From assembly GCA_022432975.1 (NCBI GenBank), contig CM039512.1:6708858-6772857 (forward strand): a DNA stretch of 64,000 bases, read 5' to 3'. A program made the translations under genes and the position numbers. A model generated the notes under the pieces. That model was given only the letters and a program-made list of their open reading frames with translations. It had not been told where the DNA came from and did not search any database. Positions 46,324-57,400 of this stretch are shown piece by piece (positions within the stretch are counted from its first letter, which is position 1; every line of letters begins with the position of its first letter). Origin of the DNA: Begonia masoniana (Eukaryota; Streptophyta; Magnoliopsida; Cucurbitales; Begoniaceae).

Positions 46324-47117
46324 ATCCTGTTCTTCAGACATGTTTTGTGGAACTTATTATTTTTCCATCTTTCTCAATTTTTGGTGTTGTTTTTCGTAAT
46401 CAAATAACTACATTCTTGTGTAATTTCAATTGAAGTTAGTTCAATTTCATTCATTCTCTTCTTACTAGACTCGTCCAATTCTCTCTCCTCATGCATCAGA
46501 ATTCAGAATCTTCAAGTGAAGTTCCACTCAATTCCGATCATCTATCAACGGAAGATCCTATCATAACAAAGGACAATAATAAAGACTTCAAATTGGTTCG
46601 AATACTTTTTTGAATTATTCAAATAGATGAGTAACAAAATTAGAGAGCGGTCAAAAGAGAGAAATCTGAAAACAAAGTGGAGAATCGGATATGAAAAAAT
46701 AAGAGAGAGAAGTACGAGAGTTTTGGTCCATAAACGTAAGACGATTTTGTCTGAATCACGTAAATTTACGTCACGTATTCTGTGATCATGAATGCCATTG
46801 GAACCCAGCTAAGCTGACGCTTCCGACATCATATACTGGAAGTATGGCTTAGCAGGGTGGCAATTGCGCAACAGCTTCCATTGTATGAACAAGTTGACCT
46901 TCTCTCATAAAAGGCACGAAAATGATATTTTTGTTTAGTTAAGATTTAAGTTAAGCGGAGCCCAAAATTGATAAATTAATTAGTACTTTACTCTGGTTTA
47001 TCTACAAAATGTGAAATTTTTGTTACACTCTCACTGGGCAACATCTATGATAACAATTTTTTTATCCCCATAGTCGCACCCTTCATGCGTCCTTTGTGCA
47101 ATCCGTTGCCCGGAAAT
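46324..47117. other. Intergenic region between convergent XTH and glyoxalase genes
   Basis: About 0.8 kb of AT-rich sequence that contains both 3' untranslated regions. No ORF of note or repeat is visible. Confidence 0.6.
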
Positions 47118-49797
47118 TCATTCCAATTCCTTGCGGAAGTCGATGTTATCGACGAAAACCTGAAGAGCAGGGAATATAAAGTAAATCAAAACATCCAAGT
47201 TAGTGTTGAAAGGGAAACATAAAAACTGATAAAATATTGCATTTTACCGTCTTCCAACCATCAGGATCCAAGCAGGCAGTGATCTTGGTGTTGATGCCGG
47301 GTAATGGTCCGGGCTCCCTCATGATCTTGCCTCCGTAGAGCTTTATCGCTTCGGCTGTCTTGTAAACATCGTCTGTGCCTATGGCAATCTGTTAAATCCA
47401 GGAAATTAATCTCGTTATCCAGAGAATTTTTAGTAAATTTGGTGAAAAGAGGGTAATGATTAACCTGAGCGTAGGCATTTCCTTTGTCATATTCAGCAAC
47501 TCCATAGTTGTACGTTAATTCCAGAACAGCACTTTTATCTTCAGGACCATAACCGAGCATCGCTATGGTATACTAGAAACAGTAAACCAAAAGATAGCCA
47601 GTTAATTATGAGTTGATCATGAGTTGTAAATAAGCCTAAAATTGATTCTTCCTGAATTTGTTGACAGTATGTTGGTTCTGCACCCATTCTCGCACATACA
47701 ACTGTGTTTTGTCATCCACATAATAATTTTACGAGTAAAGTGCAATTTAAACATTACCATATGTGGTCATTAACAACTTACAACTTAAATTATTTTTTTG
47801 ACAAACGAAACATTCGTCTTCCACTGTCAATAATTTGAATCTTGCTATCAATTTATTTGTTAGATCCAATACATTTATCTCATATTTTCTATTTAATAAG
47901 GGGTTTCAACCCGATTTCAAACTCCATCGATCTGTAAACACAATTCAAAATCGCCAGAAAAGACATTCGGAATGTTAAAGTTACATTTTACCCTGATTTT
48001 TTTGCTAAACAAAAGTTATGCAGACAGTCCTTGTACCTAGAATGACACTCCAAATTCTGAGCCAAATTTGCCAGTACTAAAACATAGTTATTCACCGCTA
48101 AAGCCTGAATATGTTCTATTACGGGAAAAGATGTCAAACGAGCGTAGATTTGATGTTTACCTTGTACTCTGGATTATCCCGTTTGCGAAGAAGCTCCATG
48201 CCAAAAGCCTATTGGAAAACACAGTGATTAACAAATGACAACAAAATCCTCATCTATGAATACAATCAACGAATTGTATATAAGTGTACAATAAATCAAG
48301 AAACAATTATACAAGATCCAGTTTTTTCCAATCTTGCTTAATAATAACTTTTACCTTCTCGTAAAAATTTATGGATCGCTCAAGATCGCCTACACGAAGC
48401 ATCACTTGGCATAAAGGTTCAGGACTTGGTCCTCTTTCCAAAAGTTCAAATTTATAACCATCTGGATCTTCAACAAATGCAATTACCGTTTTCCCACCTT
48501 TTACAGGGCCAGGCTCTCTAGTCACCTTCCCTCCCTTGGCTTTAATAAGTTCCACAGTCTTTGTAACCTAGTTGTTGAGCACCAAAATGCCAACTTATGG
48601 TAAGTAAAACAATCATCCATCATTTCACTTAGAGTCTTAGCATCGTTACTATTTAACGGTCTTTCTTTGTTTATATCTCTTTTATTCTTTTATTTTCGCA
48701 ATCTCTCTTCCTTTCGAGTCACCCTAAATTCTCTATTACTTTCCCTAATCTCAACCGCGTTTAAAGTCCTACATCTGTAATTCACGGGAATATGTGTAAG
48801 ACGACAATGAGAATAACTTGATATCAAGACATACATCTTCGACAGCAATACCAAAATGACCAAATCCAGCACCAATGTCATACTTGTCAACTCCGTAATC
48901 TGTAAATATCATCCAATCAATGAGATATGTTACCCATACAAACTAATGCCACCATATTCACTCAACTAAGGGGAAAATCTAAAGAGGAGTCAGACGACTT
49001 ACTGTATGTGAGTTCAATTACAAAATGTGAATCTTCTGGACCAAAACCAAGAAAGGCATTCGTGTACCGCTCCTCTGGTATGTCACGTTTTCGGAGTAGT
49101 TTCATCCCTAAACACTCTGTATAGAATCTGCAATAATGAGATATTATAAGCTGATGCTTAGATTTCCAATGGTATCTGAGAGGAAAACAAATACAAAGCA
49201 TACATACTTTATGGTTCTATCCAAATCTCCGACGCGATAAACAACATGAAGCATCCGTCTTTTATCATTTTTCACCCACTCCAGGAGATTTTCGGGCGCT
49301 GCTGTGCTAGCTTGTGCCGCACTTCCACTAGTAGGCAGTTGCAGGTTATCGCTTTCTCTCTTCAACATTTTAGAAGCTTTGAAACCAAAGAATTGAGACT
49401 GCGGAACGGCTGTGCAGCAACTCAAACTGATTAAAATTAAGTTTCTGATATCTCAAAAATCCATTTAGAAGCTCAATTCTGATATCTTAAACTGATAATT
49501 CGAATCGCAATAAAATGTCACCAAGATTGAACTCAAAAGCTGCGCATTCTAAAATGAACAAAATCGCCATTATCAATCCGGACAAACCCAAGCTACTAAA
49601 CCAAAAAGAAATCCAAGGTTCTCAGAAGTTAAAAATTACAGGCTAAGCAGAGGCATACCACTACCCAGATGAAACAAAGCGAGCCGTCGAGAGTGGTTGA
49701 AGGAAGTTAACCGTAGACCCAAACGAGAAACGCAGACGGACCCTAAATACGAAAGAGAAGGCGGTACTGATGAAGCCATCGGAATTATCCTCACCAT
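47118..49797 (-). CDS. GLX1: Two-domain lactoylglutathione lyase (glyoxalase I), probably plastid-targeted
   Basis: Nine exons on the minus strand give 360 residues: 49797-49659, 49409-49208, 49127-49003, 48899-48835, 48567-48355, 48208-48161, 47572-47465, 47388-47248 and 47159-47118. All junctions are GT-AG and in frame. The enzyme converts the hemithioacetal of methylglyoxal and glutathione to S-lactoylglutathione. Residues 1 to about 90 are Ser/Arg-rich, like a transit peptide ([11 protein letters not shown] start). Two glyoxalase domains follow. In the first, H101, E152, H170 and E218 fit the metal-ligand positions. In the second, Q300 and a Val replace the His and last Glu, so it probably lacks a complete metal site, as in known plant two-domain enzymes. 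The exon 2 acceptor was chosen because it alone joins exon 1 in frame. Two earlier AGs would hit a stop or shift the frame. Confidence 0.93.
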
Positions 49798-50980
49798 CTC
49801 TAGCCTGAGTCTGCGACCGAAGGAAGCAGGGTTGTTTAGCTCAACAGACGGACGTAAAAACAAAAGGAAGACGATAAACAAGTAATATGATAAAACTCTT
49901 ACAAATACTTAATTAATTAAAATAATAAATTATTAGTAACGCAAATAATATACTTAGATAATGTTTTTTCGTGATTAACCTGATAAAAATCATATTAACT
50001 TGCTTAATTGAACTCTCTCTTCCAAAAACTCCATTGTCCCAAAAGGTTGCTTGTCTGCAATTTCCCCTGTTTTAACCAGAGGCTCACTTGTATGGTGAAC
50101 GGGAGAAGTGATCTGATCATGCTCCTTAAACTCGTCTTTCGTCGTTACATTACTGCGAGTGTCGTTTCTTGTTTATTCCCGTTGTAAATAGATTAACGAA
50201 TCGGAACGATGAGCGCATAGCATGTCTTCCTGTAACAATTTAGGGTTTCTAAATTGAAATTTTAAATTTGAAATTCTCAAATCAAACCTAATCTAAGATG
50301 TTAGCACTAAAATCTCTAAAATACCAGAGGAAATGTGATTCAACCCAATGTTTCATCCAGAATTCTCTGAAAATCTAATTGGGAATCATAATTTTTGTTA
50401 GTTGTAGCCTAGAGCCTCTAAAAATCTGATTGTGAATCGGATTTACAACCTGGATGAGAGATAGCTAGGTAGGTGTCCAACTGAAAATCCGAATGGAATT
50501 TAGATTTTGGGGGAGTTTGGTTGAAAAACCTCTCTATAAATTAAGAGGCTCGGTGTAGATAAAGAGCACACCAAAGATATCTCTCGATTTTACTCAGGAA
50601 TCTCTCTCTCTCTCTGTCAGAGGATTTACCTTCGACCTTTGGTCTTTGAGCGCCGCCCAGTCGCAGCCACAAGCTTTGCCCGAGCGGTCGAGCTCAGACG
50701 AGATCCTCTCGGTCGAAGTAGTCGCCGTTCTTCGAAGACCGTCATCTCGAGTGCTTGGTTTGCACAACGCGAAGAAATGGGAAGAAGAAGGAAGGTTTGA
50801 GTTTTTTTTTTAAAGAACTAAACCGGTTCACTTAAGTGTGGTCCAATCGAAATGATCCAGCAAACCAAACCGGCCCAGCTGAACCGAATTGGTCAAACCG
50901 AACCAGATCCAATCCAACTGAATCAGACACGACCCGATTTCGACTAGAATCGCCTAGATCGAACCAGATTGCTTTCGGAC
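49798..50980. other. Upstream region of GLX1; possible start of an old LTR (J)
   Basis: 49798-50230 is the GLX1 5' flank. From about 50231 the sequence begins TGTAACAATTTAGGG, has a TATA-like CTCTATAAATTAAG at 50541-50554, then a CT run (50603-50618) and a GC-richer stretch to 50790. This resembles the front half of an LTR. The matching back half may be 56442-57400, beyond the Cassandra insertion. No ORF is supported. Confidence 0.4.
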
Positions 50981-52401
50981 TGTGATGACCCAGATGTGTA
51001 AGTATGTGTACGATGGCTGCACGAACCGAAACCTGGAAGGCGGTACGTCCGCGCGGGAGAACCAGAAGGTGATGGGTCGTAAAAAGGGGTCGTCATAATC
51101 TCACATCGCTTGAGGAAGTATGTGGAAATGAAACATATGTAAAGAGACCCTCTGTAACGACCCCGATGGGATCGCCACGTAGACATGACAATCGTAATCA
51201 TTTACTTCTTAATTTCTATTCATTATTAGCATTTCTTTTTTTTTTTCTTTTAAAAACTTAGAACTTGAACTTGACTCCTTCATGTTTCTAATAACTCATT
51301 CATCGACAGAATCAGTCGATTAAGCTCGATCGTCAGTTCCAAAACATAATCGGATAGGGAAGAAATGCCCTCAAATCACTTAACATGATTCTACTCGGGT
51401 TTGCATGGATTTGCATGCATCGGCTGGCAGGGTGTGCCCCATCTGATTTGTCACGTGTACTCTGCGTGACTCACTTATCATCGCCTAATAGAAGATATCT
51501 TCCGGTGGGCACGTGGATTTCACATGTTCAATTAAAACATCGCCCAGTAGCGGACATCCACCGGTGAACACGAGTCAAACACGTGACTCTTTAAAATCTC
51601 ACCAGATAAGAAACATCATCCGGTGAGCACGTGCATCGCACATGACTCATTAAATCTCACTCGGTCACTAAACGACAAACATCGTCTACATCATCCGGTG
51701 AATAACTACACTTCCTCCACCGGTCACTAGATGACAAAATAGCATTTTTCATCTTCCGGCGAAGAAATACTCTACATCATCCGGTCACTAGACGACAAAC
51801 CATACTTTCATCATCCGGTCACTAGACGACAAACCATACTTTCATCATTCGGTCACTAGACGACAAACCATACTTTCATCATCCGGCAACTAAACACACT
51901 TCAACTCTCACATCACCCGAGCACTAAACGACAAAATAACACTCACATCGCCCGGTATTGTAAATACCAGCATCATCTGGTGACTATACGACAAACGACT
52001 TAACCCTTATCATCCGGCGAGCAAAACACTCGACATCACCGGATGACTAAAACACTCGACATCATCCGATAGACATAATTTTCACAGACTTCAAATTGCA
52101 ATGACTTAACATTCATACGAATAGAAAATCAGGGACTCGTTCAGAATACACGTAGCGGAAGACTTAAGCAAAACAGACCGTTCGATAACCCTTAAAATTA
52201 ATTCCAGACTCAGAAGTTAACTCAGACAATACTAACACTATCCTACATAATTCCAGTTCTTGTATTCTTACTGACATAAGGGAGCAATAACCAGGGGTCA
52301 TAATCGCCTCTCCAGTCCCGCACTGTCACATTGAGCATCCTCCAGCAACCAGTTTTAAATATCCTCTTTGAAATTAGTATCTTCACCTGTAGTCTCTTCG
52401 C

Positions 52402-55079
52402 CTACAACATAAGGTTCAACTATAAGCCTAATGCTTAGTAAGGGATGTATGCTGACAGACATACATGAGTGTACAAACTAAAGAAACATAAGTTCGTAAA
52501 TCTTTCTTCATTCATGCTCTTTTTCATCATTTACATAGCATGTATTAAGGGAGGAAACGAGGGAGAAAGACAGGGGTACATAATCATTTGCCAGTCGGGA
52601 AATCATAGTAACGACTAGCTCGGCCTCCACCAGTGGGAGAATACTTATCATCATCTCGGCCTCCACTAGTGGGAGAATTCGCGAGCCATACTTATCATCA
52701 ACTCGACCTCCACCAGTGGGAGAATTCGCGAGCCATACTTATCATCGACTCGGCCTCCACCAGTGGGAGAATTCTCCACCAGTGGGAGAATTCGTGAGCC
52801 ATCTTATCCGATTCGGCCTTCCACCAGTGAGCCATACTTATCATCATCTCGGCCTCCACCAGTGGGAGAATTTGCGAGCCATACTTATCATCATCTCGGC
52901 CTCCACCAGTGGGAGAATTCGTGAGCCATACTTATCATCGACTCAGCCTCCACCAGTGGGAGAATTCGCGAGCCATACTTATCATCGATTCGGCCTCCAC
53001 CAGTGGGAGAATTCGCGAGTCATACTTATCATCATCTCGGCCTCCACCAGTGGGAGAATTCGCGAGCCATACTTATCATCAACTCGGCCTCCACCAGTGG
53101 GAGAATTCGCGAGCCATACTTATCATCGATTCGGCCTCCACCAGTGGGAGAATTCGCGAGCCATACTTATCATCATCTCGGCCTCCACCAGTGGGAGAAT
53201 TCGCGAGCCATACTTATCATCGACTCGGCCTCCACCAGTGGGAGAATTCGCGAGCCATACTTATCATCGACTCGGCCTCCACCAGTGGGAGAATTCGCGA
53301 GCCATACTTATCATCATCTCGGCCTCCACCAGTGGGAGAATTCGCGAGCCATACTTATCATCATCTCGGCCTCCACCAGTGGGAGAATTCGCGAGCCATA
53401 CTTATCATCGACTCGGCCTCCACCAGTGGGAGAATTCGCGAGCCATACTTATCATCATCTCGGCCTCCACCAGTGGGAGAATTCGCGAGCCATACTTATC
53501 ATCATCTCGGCCTCCACCAGTGGGAGAATTCGCGAGCCATACTTATCATCGACTCGGCCTCCACCAGTGGGAGAATTCGCGAGCCATACTTATCATCATC
53601 TCGGCCTCCACCAGTGGGAGAATTCGCGAGCCATACTTATCATCATCTCGGCCTCCACCAGTGGGAGAATTCGCGAGCCATACTTATCATCATCTCGGCC
53701 TCCACCAGTGGGAGAATTCGCGAGCCATACTTATCATCATCTCGGCCTCCACCAGTGGGAGAATTCGCGAGCCATACTTATCATCATCTCGGCCTCCACC
53801 AGTGGGAGAATTCGCGAGCCATACTTATCATCATCTCGGCCTCCACCAGTGGGAGAATTCGCGAGCCATACTTATCATCGACTCGGCCTCCACCAGTGGA
53901 GAATTCGCGAGCCATACTTATCATCATCTCGGCCTCCACCAGTGGGAGAATTCGCGAGCCATACTTATCATCGACTCGGCCTCCACCAGTGGGAGAATTC
54001 GCGAGCCATACTTATCATCATCTCGGCCTCCACCAGTGGGAGAATTCGCGAGCCATACTTATCATCGACTCGGCCTCCACCAGTGGGAGAATTCGCGAGC
54101 CATACTTATCATCGACTCGGCCTCCACCAGTGGGAGAATTCGCGAGCCATACTTATCATCGACTCGGCCTCCACCAGTGGGAGAATTCGCGAGCCATACT
54201 TATCATCATCTCGGCCTCCACCAGTGGGAGAATTCGCGAGCCATACTTATCATCGACTCGGCCTCCACCAGTGGGAGAATTCGCGAGCCATACTTATCAT
54301 CGACTCGGCCTCCACCAGTGGGAGAATTCGCGAGCCATACTTATCATCGACTCGGCCTCCACCAGTGGGAGAATTCGCGAGCCATACTTATCATCATCTC
54401 GGCCTCCACCAGTGGGAGAATTCGCGAGCCATACTTATCATCATCTCGGCCTCCACCAGTGGGAGAATTCGCGAGCCATACTTATCATCATCTCGGCCTC
54501 CACCAGTGGGAGAATTCGCGAGCCATACTTATCATCATCTCGGCCTCCACCAGTGGGAGAATTCGCGAGCCATACTTATCATCATCTCGGCCTCCACCAG
54601 TGGGAGAATTCGCGAGCCATACTTATCATCGACTCGGCCTCCACCAGTGGGAGAATTCGTGAGCCATACTTATCATCGATTCGGCCTCCACCAGTGGGAG
54701 AATTCGCGAGCCATACTTATCATCATCTCGGCCTCCACCAGTGGGAGAATTCGCGAGCCATACTTATCATCGACTCGGCCTCCACCAGTGGGAGAATTCG
54801 CGAGCCATACTTATCATCGACTCGGCCTCTACATTTATTTTTCATGTTCTTAACTTAATCATAAACGAGCACATAATGCATGGACACGAGTTTTCACAGA
54901 GGAATGTCATACTGTATGAACGAGTAAAAACATCATGTAACTTAACATCTTCCTGCTCAAATACTTCATATCGTGGCAAACTACTAGTCATAGTCATCAG
55001 ATAAATATTTCAACAATTTTTCCTAGTATCCTTGTGGTGTAGGGCCCTAGTGGCCAGAAATCCTAATACATCCACTTAC
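52402..55079 (-). other. Predicted LTR leader intron of D with pairing ends and a minisatellite
   Basis: On the minus strand the donor is CCAG|GTAAGTGGAT (exon end 55080) and the acceptor is TATGTTGTAG|GCGAAG. The donor-side block CCTACACCACAAGG (complement of 55030-55043) opposes the acceptor arm (52401-52414) with 12 of 14 matches. A branch-like CTTACTAAGC lies at about 52434-52443. The loop is 2.6 kb, mostly the 47-bp array. Splicing is inferred. Confidence 0.5.
52619..54828. repeat. 47-bp minisatellite, about 47 copies
   Basis: The unit is CGGCCTCCACCAGTGGGAGA, then ATTCGCGAGCCATACTTATC, then seven variable bases. Units are nearly identical from about 52830 to 54828, and the first few are irregular or truncated. 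Two main unit types differ at the end (ATCGACT or ATCATCT) and are mixed along the array. Each unit has an EcoRI site. Because 47 is not a multiple of 3 and the unit lacks stops, all three plus-strand frames stay open for about 650 codons. This is a by-product, not a gene. Confidence 0.95.
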
Positions 55080-56441
55080 CTGGTCTCCTTAGCAATCTGA
55101 ACCTCTTCTCTTCAACTTCGTCACCTAAAACATGTGCATTACAGTAGTTAAATCAAAATCCTAAAACTCTATTCATAAATCATCCTAGGATCTATTAGCT
55201 AAAGTCATTTCTGAATCCTTGGTTTGATATACTATGCAGAATCTGAAATCCAAAATAAAACAAACAGGTTCTACTATCGATTAAACCTGAGTTGGTTACT
55301 TAGAAAGTCCAAAATCGATTCGGGTTGACGTTACTACTCCAGATTCTAAAATGTTCTAATACTACTCGGCCATTGATAAAATCTGAGTTCAAATGCCGAG
55401 CTGAAAACAAAGTTCCAAACACTAACAGATAACTACATTGTCCATTTCATACCTCGGGTGCGGATTTCGCAGAGGAATGCGGGCTAGAAACCGGTCGTCG
55501 GCGAGGAAGACACTGATAGCAGAGAGCAGGGCTTGGGAGGGAAGAAATCGCCGAGAGTAGGGGAATGTCGGCTACAGTGGCTTGAGTGAAATTTAAAACT
55601 TTTCCTTTTTTCTTTATATACTGATCTCAACTTCCAATATTACAATATTGCCACTCAACCTAGTTTAAAACCCATATGTAATTAATTAAACTTGTCATAA
55701 AATTCTAAACCGCGAAGATTAAATATTCATGACCGTTAATACAATTAGGAAAATTACCTAGTCGTATCTCGGGTGTTACACCCTCCCAAGATAGTAAGAC
55801 GCGTTTTAGAGCACAATTGGCAACGGATCCCATAAGAACTCCGAAGTTAAAAGTGCTTCGGCGAGAGTAGTACCAGGTTGGGTGACCGACTGAGAAGTCC
55901 TCGCCAAACAAAGCCGTGAGGGGAGGATATTGGTCTACGGGCCAATCCCCAGAGCGCACAATATCTTGCTGGGAATATGGGTCGTTACAAATGGTATCAG
56001 AGCCTGTACCCAACCAGAAATGTGACCAACGAGGACGTTGGGCCCCCGAGAGGGGGTGATTGTGATGACCCGGATGTGTAAGTATGTGTACAATGGCTGC
56101 AGGAACCGAAAACTGGATAGCGGTACGTTCGCGCGGGCGAACCGGAAGATGACGGGTCGTAAAAAAGGGTCGTCATAATCTCACATCGCTTGGGGAAGTA
56201 TGTGGAAATAAAATATATGTAAAGAGACCCTCCCAAGATAGTAAGACGCGTTTTGGAGCACAATTGACAACGAATCCCATAAGAACTCCGAAGTTAAAAG
56301 TGCTTCGACGAGAGTAGTATCAGGTTGGGTGACCGACTGGGAAGTCCTCGCCAAACAAAGCCGTGAAGGGAGGATATTGGGCTACGGCTCAATCCCCAGA
56401 GCGATCAATATCTTGCTGGGAAAAAGGGTCGTTACACTGAC

Positions 56442-57400
56442 CATCAAATTCGATCAAAAGCTATTTGAAATGATCTGAATCTGACCGAACCAATTTAAAA
56501 ATAAACGACTAAAGAATTTTTTCCTAAATCCTTTTGAAATGGATTTATTAAAGTGAAAAATTACTACTGAATTTTTATTTACGCAGGAAAAATCCCGAAA
56601 GTCGTCCAAATCAATATAATTCGACCATATCCGACCAAGTGTACACGTAAGAAATTTTGCCCACAATCTTTTTGGAAATTGGATCTATTTAAGTAGGAAT
56701 TTAATAACAAATATTTTATTTAGACAGAATATTATTTGGAATCTTGGAAAAATCCAGATAAACCTAAACTTTCGGAATCCAAGTAAGTGAAAATATCACG
56801 TTTTCAACGTGTTGACTACGACCCTACATCATAAAATTTATGTTATTTTTTTATGATTTACATGATTCCAATAGTTGAATTGAACGTGCATGTTTAGACA
56901 TTGACATAGTATCGTTTTCAAATGATAAAATTGATAGGACATTTTGTATGTGTATGAATATGATGGAATTGACAGAAAATATGTTATAGCAAAGCCTGAA
57001 CGACAATGAGATGACTACGAAAATGAGATAGCTACGTCTGAACGACAATGAGATGACTATACCTGAATGAAAATGAGATGACAAAATTTGAACGACAATG
57101 AGATAACTAAATCTGAACGAATGTTGAAAAATAAGTTTTGAATCAATATGTAATTGTTAAGTCAGGATTTGGTAAAAATAATATTAATTTTGCATCCGCA
57201 CGTGTTTTCGCTTACTAAGTTAATATCATAGTTAATAGTTTTGTGATGTAGGTGGATTTTTATCAGAGGAAGAATTGACTGTGATCGAGAACTTGTCAGA
57301 GACAAGCGAACATACAGAAGAAGTCAATGTTTATTTTTTTCAGAGAAATGAATTTAAATTAGTATGTTTTAGTTTTCAAAAATATTTCATAAATTATTTC
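56442..57400 (+). repeat. Decayed LTR fragment (J) hosting Cassandra 2
   Basis: It contains a donor-like CCAA|GTAAGTGAAA (GT at 56783), CCTACATCATAAAAT (56823-56837), a branch-like CTTACTAAG (57211-57219) and an acceptor GTTTTGTGATGTAG|GTG (AG at 57250-57251). This is the same order as in LTRs A, B, D, E and G. Short GAACGACAATGAGATGACTA-type repeats fill 56997-57110, inside the intron. The start may be at 50231; the end is not recognisable. Confidence 0.45.

Larger units (their letters stand above)
51153..55780 (-). repeat. Solo LTR D (4628 bp) inserted in Cassandra 2
   Basis: It is flanked by CCCTC on both sides (51148-51152 and 55781-55785). Its plus strand starts TGTAACGACCCCGATGGGAT and ends CGGGTGTTACA. 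The minus strand has a TATA-like AGTATATAAAG (near 55608-55618) followed by CACTGTAGCCGACA, as in LTR E, so it is oriented minus. It holds the leader intron 52402-55079 with a large minisatellite, and a motif array at about 51410-52080. No pol or gag is present. Its unusual length comes from the minisatellite. Confidence 0.9.
50981..56436 (+). mobile_element. Cassandra TRIM 2, split by solo LTR D
   Basis: The left LTR is 50981-51152 plus 55786-55989, the internal region is 55990-56060 with primer site TGGTATCAGAGC (55992-56003), and the right LTR is 56061-56436 (376 bp). Both LTRs are 376 bp when D and one copy of its duplication are disregarded. The flanks are CGGAC (left) and CTGAC (right), a duplication with one mismatch. 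5S rRNA-like segments lie at about 55795-55910 and 56250-56360. No protein is encoded. Confidence 0.9.

Noticed and set aside
52619..54828. CRISPR-like array
   Set aside because: The repeats are contiguous with no unique spacers, in a plant LTR. It is a minisatellite.
52716..54858. Three overlapping plus-strand ORFs of 616-649 codons
   Set aside because: They are three frames of the same 47-bp minisatellite, which has no stop codon and whose length is not a multiple of 3. Simultaneous openness in all frames and the repeat explain them; there is no domain or start context.
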